Source: Candidatus Rokuibacteriota bacterium (GTDB taxonomy: Bacteria; Methylomirabilota; Methylomirabilia; Rokubacteriales; CSP1-6). Taken from it: DNA of 64,000 nucleotides. The stretch is taken from NCBI GenBank assembly GCA_003220535.1, contig QHSU01000070.1, positions 62,001-126,000 of the forward strand. Direction: 5' to 3'. The notes under the pieces are model-generated. The model searched no databases. It was given only the letters and a program-made list of their open reading frames with translations, and had not been told where the DNA came from. Both the position numbers and the translations under genes were made by a program. Below are positions 40,725 to 49,547 of this stretch, piece by piece (the stretch's first letter is position 1; each line of letters begins with the position of its first letter).

Positions 40725-41348
40725 ATGATCTTTCCCTTGCCGACACCGCGGGCACTGCTGATCGGCGCTGGCGCCGTGGTGGTCGCGGGCCTGCTGGGCG
40801 CCGGGGGCTGGTACTGGCACACGGTCGCGGCACGGCACGCGATGGCCGCGTACGCCGACGCCATGACCCGCGCCCAGCCCGCGCTGGGCCCGCAGGCGAC
40901 CGCCGAGACGAGAGCCGCCGGGATTCGCGAGCTCGAGACGGCGCTCACGCAGTATCCCTCCGGGCCCGGCGCCGCCCAGGTGGCCTACCAGCTCGGCAAT
41001 TTGCGCTATGAGGCGCAGCAGTATGCGCAGGCGCGCGGCGCCTGGGAGCTGGCCGTGGCTCAGGGCGCCCCGCAGACGCTGCGGGTGCTGAGTCTGAGCG
41101 GCGTCGCCTACGCGTGGGAAGCCGATCGCAATTACGCGAAGGCGATCGACGCTTTCAAGGTTGCGCTGACGGGTCTGGGTCCGAAGGACTTCTACTACGA
41201 AGAGTTGCTCCTCGGTCTTGGACGCGCCCAGGAGCTCGCCGGGCAGAAGGCCGACGCGACGGCGACCTATCGCCGGGCACTCAGCGAGCTCACGCACAGC
41301 CGGCGCCTCGAGGAGATCCGAGCGCGCCTGGCCGCGCTGGGCGCATAG
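40725..41348 (+). CDS. TPR-repeat membrane-anchored protein
   Basis: This 207-residue protein has one N-terminal membrane helix (ALLIGAGAVVVAGLLGAGGW) and then helical hairpin repeats. GPGAAQVAYQLGNLRYEAQQ, VLSLSGVAYAWEADRNYAKA and EELLLGLGRAQELAGQKADA are three TPR units at about 85-195. It resembles YfgM/tol-pal-like TPR anchors that hold partner proteins at the inner membrane. It follows the zinc-ribbon gene by 49 bases. Confidence 0.8.
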   Translation: MIFPLPTPRALLIGAGAVVVAGLLGAGGWYWHTVAARHAMAAYADAMTRAQPALGPQATAETRAAGIRELETALTQYPSGPGAAQVAYQLGNLRYEAQQYAQARGAWELAVAQGAPQTLRVLSLSGVAYAWEADRNYAKAIDAFKVALTGLGPKDFYYEELLLGLGRAQELAGQKADATATYRRALSELTHSRRLEEIRARLAALGA

Positions 41349-41384
41349 CGCTGCCGCCGGCTCGTACTTCCGATAAGGAGGATT

Positions 41385-41396
41385 ATGTCAAGTTAG
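41385..41396 (+). other. Perfect ribosome binding site with a three-codon frame
   Basis: TAAGGAGGATT directly precedes ATG TCA AGT TAG. The ribosome site is among the strongest in the window, yet the frame stops after three codons. It may be a leftover gene start or a minimal upstream frame; no plus-strand gene follows, since the next gene converges from the right. Confidence 0.4.
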
Positions 41397-41460
41397 CCGA
41401 TCGGATATCGCCCCCGACTCGGGCCAATTCGAGCGAGTGGATGACAGGCCCATTGTTCTT

Positions 41461-42912
41461 TTACGGCAAGGGCCGGCTGCGCTGAAACAGCTGGTCCAGC
41501 AGGTCGGCATACAGGCCTTTCTGCCCCATCACGACCAGCAGAGTCCAGGCGTAGATCCCGAGCGAGAGCGCCAGCCCGCAGCTCAACACCATGATCGGCG
41601 GCAGCGTATTCTCGCAAGCGAGCTTGAAGAGCCATCCAGCCGCGCCGGCCGTTGCGCCGGAGACCAGCGGCCGCTTGAGGGCATTCCAGTAGTCCCGGGC
41701 CGTTATTCCCGTGCCGCGCTTGGCCCAGGCGACGATCGGCGCGACGAGGAGCACCATCGCGGTCGAAAATCCCAGCGCGACTCCGCTCGGTCCATGGCGG
41801 AGCCCCAGCACGACCCCGAGAACCACGACGGGCGCGATCACGAGCGCGATGCCGAGGTTGCGGGCGGCCCGGCCGGTCGCCATCAGAAACCAGCCGAACG
41901 GGTCGATGAGCGCCACGACCAGAAACGTCGGCGCCAGCAGACGAAGCACCACGGCGGCTTCCGTCCACTTCGGTCCGAGCACGATGCCGACGATCTCCTC
42001 GGCAAAGAGCGCAAAGCCAATCGTGAGCGGGATCGTCACGGAGACGACGACGGAGTAGCTCTTCAGGAACGATCGGCGGACGCGCTCGGCGTCGCCCTGG
42101 GCGCGAGACAAAGCCGGAAAGGCCACATTTCCGAGTGATGAGTGCAGCTGATGCACCGGCAGATCGGCGAGCTGGTATGCGCGGCCGTAGAGCCCGAGCG
42201 CCTCGGCGCCCCAGACACGACCCAGCAGAACCTTTTCCATGTTGTACGCGAGATAGACCACCAGGCTGTGGAGGGTCACGGTGCCGCCGAACCGGAGCAG
42301 CGAACGAACTCCCGTGCCGCGCCTCGGCCTCCCTGGCAGCCACGGCATCGCGGTCCAGAAGCCCGCCGCGGCAACCATGGGACTGCTGATGGCCATACCG
42401 ACGAGCGCCCAGTAGCCGCACCCGAGTGCGGCCATGCTGACGCCGATGCCGGCGCTGAGCGCGAGCGCCAGGAGGTCGACCTTCGCGACGGTGACGAACC
42501 GCATCGAGCGATTCAGCAGCGCGCGGTGTTGGACCGCCAGGCCATTGAACAGGAACGCCGCGGCGGAGACGAGGGTGACGGAGAGCAGACGAGGTTCCTT
42601 GAAAAAGACCGCGAGCGCCGGGGCCGCCGCCGCGGCCGCCGTCGCCAGGAGGACTCCCATGGCCACGTTGATCCAGAACAACGTTGAGGTCTGCTCGTGG
42701 GTGAGGCCTTGTCGTTGGACCGAGGCGACGCCCAGCCCCCCTTCCCTGAACAGACCGAGAAACCCGGTCATGGCGAAGACCATCCCCTGCAGGCCGAAGT
42801 CTTCCGGCGACAAGAGGCGAGCCAGCACCATCGCCGTACACATCTGAAGCACCAGCGTCAGCCCCTGGCCGATCACCGCGACGACACCACCGCGAACCGA
42901 TCTCCGTTTCAG
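41461..42912 (-). CDS. Polysaccharide flippase (Wzx/WzxC-like, MOP superfamily)
   Basis: This roughly 483-residue membrane protein has 12-14 helices and the WzxC-like pattern: GLTLVLQMCTAMVLARLLSP followed by EDFGLQGMVFAMTG near the start, LFREGGLGVASVQRQ near 65, and NMEKVLLGRVWGAEALGLYG near 230. It should move lipid-linked oligosaccharide across the inner membrane. The start is unclear: no ATG, GTG or TTG precedes the first helix in the space after the glycosyltransferase stop. CTG 42912 is the nearest candidate; otherwise the gene overlaps its neighbour by about 200 bases. Confidence 0.85.
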   Translation of the reverse strand: MKRRSVRGGVVAVIGQGLTLVLQMCTAMVLARLLSPEDFGLQGMVFAMTGFLGLFREGGLGVASVQRQGLTHEQTSTLFWINVAMGVLLATAAAAAAPALAVFFKEPRLLSVTLVSAAAFLFNGLAVQHRALLNRSMRFVTVAKVDLLALALSAGIGVSMAALGCGYWALVGMAISSPMVAAAGFWTAMPWLPGRPRRGTGVRSLLRFGGTVTLHSLVVYLAYNMEKVLLGRVWGAEALGLYGRAYQLADLPVHQLHSSLGNVAFPALSRAQGDAERVRRSFLKSYSVVVSVTIPLTIGFALFAEEIVGIVLGPKWTEAAVVLRLLAPTFLVVALIDPFGWFLMATGRAARNLGIALVIAPVVVLGVVLGLRHGPSGVALGFSTAMVLLVAPIVAWAKRGTGITARDYWNALKRPLVSGATAGAAGWLFKLACENTLPPIMVLSCGLALSLGIYAWTLLVVMGQKGLYADLLDQLFQRSRPLP

Positions 42913-42955
42913 TTCCGCGGTGGTCGTCGTGCCGAAGGGGCCGTCGACCGCTGGG

Positions 42956-44257
42956 TCACTCGTGCGGGAGATGACCGTCTCGATACGGGCCTCCGGGGTC
43001 GACGAGGGTCGCGTAGAGCTCGGAATAACGCCGCCCTTGCAGCTCGAGCGAGTACTCTTCGACCGCAATGCGCCGGGCGTTGGCGCCCATCTCCGCGCAG
43101 CGCGCCGTGTCGCGGAGTACATCCTCGATCGCGGCGCCGAGGGCTTCGACATCGGCCACCGGGACCGTGAGGCCATTCACGCCGTTTCTGATCATGTCGG
43201 GGATGCCGCCGACCGCATGCCCGACGACGGGGATCCCGCACGCGATCGCCTCGAGCACGGTATTGGGGAGGTTGTCCTGGAGCGAGCTCATGACGAACAG
43301 ATCCGCGGCGCTGTACACCATCGACAGGAAGCGATCGTTGTCGACCGATCCGACGTGCACCCACGGCACGTCGATCTGGACGGTGGGTCGATTCCGGCCG
43401 ACCGACAACAGCATGAGATTCGGGATTCGGCCGGCGCACTGGGCCAACGCTTTGACCAGGCACGCAAATCCCTTCCGCTCGTTACCGACTTCCTCCGCCG
43501 CGAAGAGCAGCACCGGCGCGTGCCGCGGGATGCCCAGCAAGTCCCGCACGCTCCCTCGATGCCGCGGCGTGAACTCGTCGACGTCCAGGCCGTAGGGAAT
43601 GACCTCGACGGGAAATCTCGCGAGGATCGGGCTCCGCTGCACCTCGGCGCGGAGCCACCGGCTCGGCGTGACGAAGTGCAGCCTTGCGGGTGGCACCTTC
43701 GCGAAGAGCCGCCGCTTCCGTTCCCAGATCTCGTGCGCGAGGTCCTCGGGCTCTTCGCTCCCGAGCTGGGGGCACCGGCCGCAGCGCCCGAGGTATCCGT
43801 CGCACCCCAGGTTGTAGTGACAGCCCCCGGTCAAGGGGTTGAGGTCGTGCAGGGTCCAGACGATCGGCGTCGAGCTCGGTATGCGCGTGAAGAACGTCCG
43901 ATAGTCGACGAAGCCCGGGATCCAGTGCAGATTGATGACCTGGCACGCGGGGAGCTGATCGAGCACGGTCGACCCGTACACGCTGCGATCGTCGCTGAAC
44001 AGCTCGTAGCCTTCCGGTCTCGACCTGCGATAGCGATAGGCGTCCCCGGCGATCCGCACTTGCCGCAAGCCTCGACGGACCAGCTCGAGACCATCCATGG
44101 GCTTCTCGAACATCACGACGCTGGGATCGTCGCTGGTTCGGGACTCCACGACCATCACGGAGTGTTGACCGACGAGCCGCAGGCTTTGATGCAGCCGATA
44201 CGCGGCCCGTGCGGCGCCCCCCGACCGATCGTTCTTGCTCAGCTGAACGATCTTCAT
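42956..44257 (-). CDS. Glycosyltransferase family 4-like
   Basis: This 433-residue GT-B glycosyltransferase has an N-terminal acceptor domain (MKIVQLSKNDRSGGAARAAY, INLHWIPGFVDY near 120, TLHDLNPLTGGCHYN near 148). The C-terminal donor domain has VLLFAAEEVGNERKG near 258 and the GT4 signature near 330 (LPNTVLEAIACGIPVVGH). The cysteine-rich segment GCDGYLGRCGRCPQ near 165 is seen in a subset of exopolysaccharide GTs and may bind zinc. With the flippase downstream it belongs to a surface-polysaccharide locus. Confidence 0.92.
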   Translation of the reverse strand: MKIVQLSKNDRSGGAARAAYRLHQSLRLVGQHSVMVVESRTSDDPSVVMFEKPMDGLELVRRGLRQVRIAGDAYRYRRSRPEGYELFSDDRSVYGSTVLDQLPACQVINLHWIPGFVDYRTFFTRIPSSTPIVWTLHDLNPLTGGCHYNLGCDGYLGRCGRCPQLGSEEPEDLAHEIWERKRRLFAKVPPARLHFVTPSRWLRAEVQRSPILARFPVEVIPYGLDVDEFTPRHRGSVRDLLGIPRHAPVLLFAAEEVGNERKGFACLVKALAQCAGRIPNLMLLSVGRNRPTVQIDVPWVHVGSVDNDRFLSMVYSAADLFVMSSLQDNLPNTVLEAIACGIPVVGHAVGGIPDMIRNGVNGLTVPVADVEALGAAIEDVLRDTARCAEMGANARRIAVEEYSLELQGRRYSELYATLVDPGGPYRDGHLPHE

Positions 44258-44839
44258 GTCCGCACTCGTGGGCGACGAATCGGCTGAGCGGCGCGACCTG
44301 TGCGCCGACCGAGTCCCCGAAGCGTCAGAATCGACATGAGCGGAAGCGTACGGTATCGGACATTACGGGAACGGTATGTTGTCGTTACCGGTACCGAGGG
44401 GAGGTCCGCGAGCCACCTTTAGGTTTCGAGCACTGCTCGAGCGTGTTCGCTCGCTTGTCAATCATCGCGTTCCGCAATTCCGCCCTTCAGGCCTGCGAGA
44501 ACAATCTGGCGCGGAGCCGAACGCTGAGGCTCTCGGCATCGGAGTCCCCGTTCGAGTCCCGAAGCTCTGCGGCCGTTTGTCCGAACATTAACCGACACGC
44601 TACGGACCGGTCAACGAGCGAACAATCCGGGTAATCCCTGCATCACCCCGCGGGGAACCCCGGAGACAGCGAGGGCCTCCGGAAGAGCGGTGGGCTCAGT
44701 CGCGGGCGCGCCGGCGACTGCCGGCAAAGCCGATCGCGATGGCGACGAGGATCACGACTCGACGGTCCGGCCCGGCCTGCTAGAGCCAGGCGAATGCGAG
44801 TCCCGGGACCCGCCGTCGAGGCCGACCGGGACGGATGCT
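44258..44839. other. Intergenic region, no gene supported
   Basis: About 580 bases between the glycosyltransferase start and the PaaA-like gene stop, with lower GC than the flanks (for example ACGGTATCGGACATTACGGG and ATTAACCGACA). That makes promoters and possible regulator sites likely. CCCCGCGGGG near 44646 is a short palindrome. No ORF with a ribosome site or recognised domain, no tRNA. Confidence 0.4.
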
Positions 44840-45661
44840 CTAGCCCGGGATGTGGGCTTCTTCGGGGAGCTTCTCCCAGACGGGCTTCCACTCCGGCACG
44901 GTCAGGCCGAACTTCTCGCAGAGGTCCTTCACTTCCGCGGCGAAGGCCTGGCGGACTTCGTCGTTGTCACGGAGCTTGAGCTTCAGCCTTCGATAGACCT
45001 GATTCTTCGGCGATTCCGGTCGCCCGAAGATGTTCATCGTCCGGATGTACCACTTGGCGAAGGTCGTCTGGGCTTCGGCGTGCGTCTCGGAGTCTTCCGC
45101 GAGCTTCTTCACCCAGAATTCGCCGTGCCGGATGTGGAACTTCTCTTCCTTGAAGATGCCGTCGATTGCGCGGACCCACGGGCCGTAGGAGCAGCCGCGC
45201 ACGTCCTCGAGCTGGTGGCCGGCGCCTCGGTCCATGCAGAAGTTGAAGAAGATGAAGTCCGCCCACGTGTCGATCGGGTAGTAGAAGATGTTGACCCGCT
45301 TGTCGCTCGTGATGCGCGCCGTGCCGATGTCGCGGTTGGCGTCGATCCGCATCGTGAAGATCTCATCGTGCTGGCGCACGTGGTTCTCGACGTCGAAGCC
45401 CAGGTCAGCCAGGAGGCCATACATCACGGTGGCGTGGCGGAGCTCGTCCTTCACGATCTGGGCGACGACGTGCTTTTCCTCCACCGTCGGGGCGCGGGTG
45501 ATCCACGGCACGTAGCCATAGCCGCCCGCCAGCTCGGAGTCCGCCTGCATCGTCAGGAGGTGGACGAGGTTGTCGCGGTACTCCGCGGTCATCTCGTCGA
45601 CCGATTCGAGCCGCACGCCGCGGTCGATTTTCGCCATCATGTCCCGGGCCAGGTCGATCAT
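44840..45661 (-). CDS. PaaA-like phenylacetic acid catabolic diiron protein
   Basis: This 273-residue helical protein belongs to the PaaA/PaaC ferritin-like group. Two E-x2-H type elements are visible: QIVKDELRHATVMYGLLADL near 65-84 and GIFKEEKFHIRHGEFWVKKL near 170-190, matching the diiron ligands of phenylacetyl-CoA epoxidase. It is shorter than PaaA (about 310). None of the other paaBCDE subunits is adjacent, so it may act on a different aromatic or acyl-CoA. It follows the CoA ligase gene by 24 bases. Confidence 0.85.
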   Translation of the reverse strand: MIDLARDMMAKIDRGVRLESVDEMTAEYRDNLVHLLTMQADSELAGGYGYVPWITRAPTVEEKHVVAQIVKDELRHATVMYGLLADLGFDVENHVRQHDEIFTMRIDANRDIGTARITSDKRVNIFYYPIDTWADFIFFNFCMDRGAGHQLEDVRGCSYGPWVRAIDGIFKEEKFHIRHGEFWVKKLAEDSETHAEAQTTFAKWYIRTMNIFGRPESPKNQVYRRLKLKLRDNDEVRQAFAAEVKDLCEKFGLTVPEWKPVWEKLPEEAHIPG

Positions 45662-45685
45662 CGGATCCTCCCCTCTCAGGATACC

Positions 45686-46981
45686 CTACCGGCGCTCGAT
45701 CACACGCACGGCCTTGCCCTCCGAGCGCGGAATCGTGCGGGGCGCCACGATCGTCAGCTCGACGCTGAGGCCGGTCGCCTGCCGCAACTGATCGGCGGCG
45801 CGGCGTCGCAGCGCCGCGATCTCGGGATGATCGGGGGAGAAGCCGCCGCACCGCGCGATCAACGCGGGCCCCGGCTCGACCTGTACCTCGAGCCGCGCGA
45901 GCGTCGTCCCGCGGTCGACCACCAGCTGGTAGTGGGGCGCCAGCTCGTCCAGGGCGAGCAGCGTGCGCTCAACCTCGGAGGGATAGACGTTCACGCCCTT
46001 GACGACCAGCATATCGTCCGACCGGCCCTTGATCCGTGCCATCCTCGCCGAGGTGCGGCCGCAGCGGCAGGGCTCCACGGTCAGGGTCGTGATGTCGCCG
46101 GTCCGGTACCGAATGAGCGGCATCGCGCGCTTGGTCAGCGTGGTCAGCACGAGCTCCCCTTCCCGCCCGGACGGCAGGCTGGCGCCCGAGACGGGATCGA
46201 CGATCTCCGGCAAGAAGTGGTCGTCGGCGATGTGGAGCCCCTCGCGCGTCTCGCACTCGCCAGCGACGCCGGGTCCGACGATCTCGGAGAGCCCGTAGAT
46301 GTCGAACGCGCGCAGGCCGAACGTGCGCTCGAGCGCCGTCCGGATGCCGTCTGTCCAGGGCTCGGCGCCGAAGAGCCCGAGGCGCAGGCCGAGCTCGCGG
46401 GGCTTGCCGCCATGCTCGGCCAGCGTCTCGGCCAGGTGGAGCGCGAAGGACGGCGTCGCGGCGATCGCGTCCGGCTGGAAGTCCTGTAACAGAAGATGAT
46501 GGCGCGTGGTGTTCCCCGAAGAGACCGGCACCACGGTCATGCCGACGCGCTCGGCTCCGTCGTGAAAGCCGAGCCCGCCCGTGAAGAGGCCGTAGCCGAA
46601 GGCGATGTGGAGCAGGTCACCGCGGCGCGCGCCCGCGGCCGTCAGCGCGCGTGCCATCACCTCGCGCCAGACGTCGAGGTCGCCGGCGGTGTACGCCGCG
46701 ACGGTCGGCTTGCCCCTGGTGCCCGAGGAGGCGTGGATCCTGACGACCTCGCCGCGAGGCACGGCCAGGAGACCGAAGGGATAGTGGTCCCGAAGGTCCG
46801 CCTTGTGGACGAACGGCAGGCGCGCGAGATCCGCGAGCTCGCCGATCGTGACCGCGCCCAGCCGCTCGCGGTGGAACGGGACACGCGCGACCGCCCAGCG
46901 CAGGGTCTCTTGCACCCGCTCGAGCTGCAGGCGCTCGCGTGCCCGGCCCGCCATGGTCTCGGCCTCGACGTTCCAGATCAC
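45686..46981 (-). CDS. paaK: Phenylacetate-CoA ligase (PaaK-like)
   Basis: This 431-residue adenylate-forming ligase activates phenylacetate or a related aromatic acid to its CoA thioester. LQETLRWAV-type helices lead to RIHASSGTRGKPTVAAYTAG near 90 (AMP loop), FGAEPWTDGIRTALE near 215, YGLSEIVGPGVAGEC near 240, LTKRAMPLIRYRTGDI near 300, and the hinge GRSDDMLVVKGVNVYPSEVE near 335. The GTG start at 46981 overlaps the upstream stop by a few bases. A PaaA-like diiron gene follows, supporting an aromatic-CoA pathway. Confidence 0.92.
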   Translation of the reverse strand: MIWNVEAETMAGRARERLQLERVQETLRWAVARVPFHRERLGAVTIGELADLARLPFVHKADLRDHYPFGLLAVPRGEVVRIHASSGTRGKPTVAAYTAGDLDVWREVMARALTAAGARRGDLLHIAFGYGLFTGGLGFHDGAERVGMTVVPVSSGNTTRHHLLLQDFQPDAIAATPSFALHLAETLAEHGGKPRELGLRLGLFGAEPWTDGIRTALERTFGLRAFDIYGLSEIVGPGVAGECETREGLHIADDHFLPEIVDPVSGASLPSGREGELVLTTLTKRAMPLIRYRTGDITTLTVEPCRCGRTSARMARIKGRSDDMLVVKGVNVYPSEVERTLLALDELAPHYQLVVDRGTTLARLEVQVEPGPALIARCGGFSPDHPEIAALRRRAADQLRQATGLSVELTIVAPRTIPRSEGKAVRVIERR

Positions 46982-47562
46982 TCGCGAGGCTCCTCGAACC
47001 CGTGCTCGCGGCGAAGCCGCCCGATCTCCTCGCGGATCAACCGTTCGGCGACCTGGGGAACCAGCTCGCGCGCGATCTCGCGGACGATCCGCTCGACCGC
47101 ATCCCGGACCTCGTCGGCGCCGTACCGGGCCAGCATCGCCTCGACGGCCTCGCGCGTCGCGCCGTCGAGCGTGTCGTCGCGTGGGGGCGCCAGCGCCAGC
47201 ACGCCGCGGATCGCTTCGAGCAGCGCGTCGGCGCCCTGCGGGTCGAGCTCGAATGCGCCATCCACCGTGATGCCCGCGGGCGGTCCCTGCCCGCGGCGCA
47301 AGAGGAAGAACACCGGCAGCTGGTGGAAGCGGGGCGCGCTCTTGAGGGTGCGCACGACGTCGACCCCGGAGACCCCGACCCCGGGCAGCTCCGGATCGAT
47401 CAGGATCACCCCCACGTCGTGGTCGCGGACCGCGCGGAGGACGCCGAAGCTCGAGGTGACGGTGATGACGTCCCAGCCGGCCCGGCGCAGCGACGGCTCG
47501 AGCAGCGCTCGGCTCGCCGGCGCCCCATCGGCGATGAGGACGCACGGCGGGCGCGAGCTCAC
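46978..47562 (-). CDS. Receiver-domain protein with helical C-terminus
   Basis: This 194-residue protein has a CheY-like receiver at residues 5-115: VLIADGAPASRALLEPSLRR at the start, the likely phospho-Asp in VGVILIDPELPG, and FELDPQGADALL in place of the usual K-P loop. The last 70 residues form amphipathic helices (AVEAMLARYGADEVRDAVER, PQVAERLIREEIGRLRREHG). It starts at GTG 47562 overlapping the previous stop by 4 bases, and its stop overlaps paaK. A partner kinase is not in sight. Confidence 0.75.
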   Translation of the reverse strand: MSSRPPCVLIADGAPASRALLEPSLRRAGWDVITVTSSFGVLRAVRDHDVGVILIDPELPGVGVSGVDVVRTLKSAPRFHQLPVFFLLRRGQGPPAGITVDGAFELDPQGADALLEAIRGVLALAPPRDDTLDGATREAVEAMLARYGADEVRDAVERIVREIARELVPQVAERLIREEIGRLRREHGFEEPRE

Positions 47563-47885
47563 GTCCGCGGGGGCCGCCAGCCGGCGGGGCGTCGGGGCGG
47601 CTCGGGAAACTCCTGGTCCACGATCCGGTGGTGGCGGAACCCGACCGCCTCCCGCTGGATCAGGAGCGCCACGCGCGCGTGGACCGCGCGGGCCCGCGCG
47701 CTCTCGTACTCGCCGAGGAGCCGAGCCTGCTCCGCGGGATCGGTGGCGGCGTCGAGCCGCCGACCGATGGTCACGACGTGGGCCAGCGCCGCCTCGAGCC
47801 GCTCGCCGGCCCGTCCGAGGGCCACGGCCTTTTCCTGCGCGATCTCGGCGTTGATCCGCCGATGCGTCTCGTGCACGCGGGTCAT
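47559..47885 (-). CDS. Small helical hypothetical protein
   Basis: This 108-residue protein is almost all helix for its first 80 residues (EIAQEKAVALGRAGERLEAA, DPAEQARLLGEYESARARAV) and ends in a Pro/Arg-rich tail. It starts at ATG 47885, overlapping the mannosyltransferase stop by 4 bases, and its own stop overlaps the receiver gene start, so it is firmly embedded in the operon. Not recognised. Confidence 0.65.
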   Translation of the reverse strand: MTRVHETHRRINAEIAQEKAVALGRAGERLEAALAHVVTIGRRLDAATDPAEQARLLGEYESARARAVHARVALLIQREAVGFRHHRIVDQEFPEPPRRPAGWRPPRT

Positions 47886-49030
47886 CGGAGGCGCGCGACG
47901 GTGTCGGCGTAGACCGCCAGCGTTCGGTCGATCTGCAGGCGCACATCGAACAAACCCTCGGCCACCTCGCGGGCACGGCGGCCCATCCCCCGCCGGCGCT
48001 CGGGGTCCAGCAAGAGACCGATCACGGCCTCGGCGAGCGCGGCCGGGTCGCCCTTCGCGAGGACACCCGTCTCGCCGTCGCGCACGACCTCGTCACAGCC
48101 GGGGGCGCTGACGGCGACGGCGGGGAGCCCACACGCCGCGGCCTCGGCGAGCACCAGCCCCTGCGTCTCGGTCTCCGAGGCGAACAGGAACACGTCGGCG
48201 GCCTGGTAGCACTCCGTCAGCGCGTCGTGGGGCCACAGACCGAGAAAGCGGATCCGCCCGGCAACCGGCAGGGCGCACGCCAGACGTCGCAGACGTTCGG
48301 CCTCGGTGCCGTGGCCGACCAGGACGAGACGTGCGGCCGGCAGGGTCGAGGCGACGCGCTCGAAGGCGAGCAGGACCCGGTCGACGCTCTTTTCCCGGTC
48401 GAGCCGTCCGACGTAGAGCACCAGCGGCTCGGCGTCGCCGAGGTCGAGGCGCCGTCGAGCCGCCGCCCGGTCGCCCGGGCGGAACCGGTCGAGGTCCACG
48501 CCGGTTGGCACCACCGCGATCGGCGTGCGCACACCGCGCGCGTGCAGCTCGTCGCGGATCACCGCCGAAGGCGCCAGGACCGCGTCGGCCTGGGCGGCGA
48601 AGCCGGCGGAGAGCCGGAGCGCAGCCGCCTCCACGAGGCCAAGCGGCAGCGGGACGTAGTGCGCGTACTTCTCGTATCGCGTGTGATACGTGAAGATCAG
48701 CGGCCGCCCGGTGCGGCGGGCGAGCCGGCGCGCGGCCGGCCCGAGCAGAAAAGGGTGGTGCGCGTGGATGACGTCGAAGTCGAGCGCGGCGACGAGCCGA
48801 TCGATCCGGCGCGAGTACGGCACGGCCAGCGAGAACTCCGGGTAGGTCGTGACGGGAATCGAGGGGTAGCGCACGATGCGGGCCAGAGCATCGTCGGAGC
48901 CGGCCAGGCGCGGTCCGAAGACCCACGCCTCGTGGCCGGCGGCCTCGAGGCCTCGTCGCAGCGTCTCGACCGAGATCGTGACGCCGCCGCAGAACGGCAG
49001 GTAGTTGTTGGTGAAGAGCGCGATCCGCAC
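47882..49030 (-). CDS. Glycosyltransferase family 4, MgtA/PimB-like mannosyltransferase type
   Basis: This 382-residue GT-B enzyme begins RIALFTNNYLPFCGGVTISV and has VIHAHHPFLLGPAARRLARR near 87-106, LIFTYHTRYEKYAHYVPLP near 110, and PTGVDLDRFRPGD near 175. The donor site near 285 reads ETETQGLVLAEAAACGLPAV. These features match alpha-mannosyltransferases acting on diacylglycerol or phosphatidylinositol. The start is GTG 49030. The operon continues with overlapping genes to paaK. The true acceptor cannot be told from sequence. Confidence 0.92.
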   Translation of the reverse strand: MRIALFTNNYLPFCGGVTISVETLRRGLEAAGHEAWVFGPRLAGSDDALARIVRYPSIPVTTYPEFSLAVPYSRRIDRLVAALDFDVIHAHHPFLLGPAARRLARRTGRPLIFTYHTRYEKYAHYVPLPLGLVEAAALRLSAGFAAQADAVLAPSAVIRDELHARGVRTPIAVVPTGVDLDRFRPGDRAAARRRLDLGDAEPLVLYVGRLDREKSVDRVLLAFERVASTLPAARLVLVGHGTEAERLRRLACALPVAGRIRFLGLWPHDALTECYQAADVFLFASETETQGLVLAEAAACGLPAVAVSAPGCDEVVRDGETGVLAKGDPAALAEAVIGLLLDPERRRGMGRRAREVAEGLFDVRLQIDRTLAVYADTVARLR

Positions 49031-49043
49031 GAGCAGACGTCCG

Positions 49044-49547
49044 TCAAGCCTTGTTGAACTTCTCGAAATCCTCCGGCTTGATGTTCTGCAGCCACTCGCG
49101 AAGCTGTTCCGGATCGTCGGCCTTGACGGGCTCCGCCTCCTTGGTCACCTCGAGGCTCTTCGCCTTGCGGACGACTTCCTCGTCGACGTAGATCGGGGCC
49201 GCCACGCGGAGGGCGAGCGCGATGGCGTCCGAGGGGCGCGAGTCCACCGTGTACTCGGTCTCGCCGAACTGGAGGTGCAGCACGGCGAAGAAGGTGTTTT
49301 CCTTAAGGTCGGTCACGACCACCTTGAGCACGCGGGCGTCGAGCGTCTCGAGGATGTTCTTGATGAGGTCGTGGGTCATCGGACGCGCCGGCGCGACCTT
49401 TTCGAGCTCGAGGGCGATGGCGTTCGCCTCGAAGATGCCGACCCAGATCTGCAGCGACCGCTTGTCCTCCTCGTCGCGGAGGATGATGATCGGCATGTTC
49501 GAGACAGCGTCCAGGGCCAGTCCGCGCACCTTCATTTCGACAAACAT
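49044..49547 (-). CDS. Bifunctional nuclease family protein (BFN, DUF151)
   Basis: This 167-residue protein is a DUF151 member: LALDAVSNMPIIILRDEEDK, then RSLQIWVGIFEANAIALELE near 30-50, RPMTHDLIKNILETLDARVL near 55-75, and SRPSDAIALALRVAAPIYVD near 104-123. The C-terminal part (ADDPEQLREWLQNIKPEDFE) is the usual helical end. Family members are reported to have DNase/RNase activity in plants. Its start lies inside miaB (16-base overlap, GGAGGAGG ribosome site), so it is translated with miaB. Confidence 0.93.
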   Translation of the reverse strand: MFVEMKVRGLALDAVSNMPIIILRDEEDKRSLQIWVGIFEANAIALELEKVAPARPMTHDLIKNILETLDARVLKVVVTDLKENTFFAVLHLQFGETEYTVDSRPSDAIALALRVAAPIYVDEEVVRKAKSLEVTKEAEPVKADDPEQLREWLQNIKPEDFEKFNKA

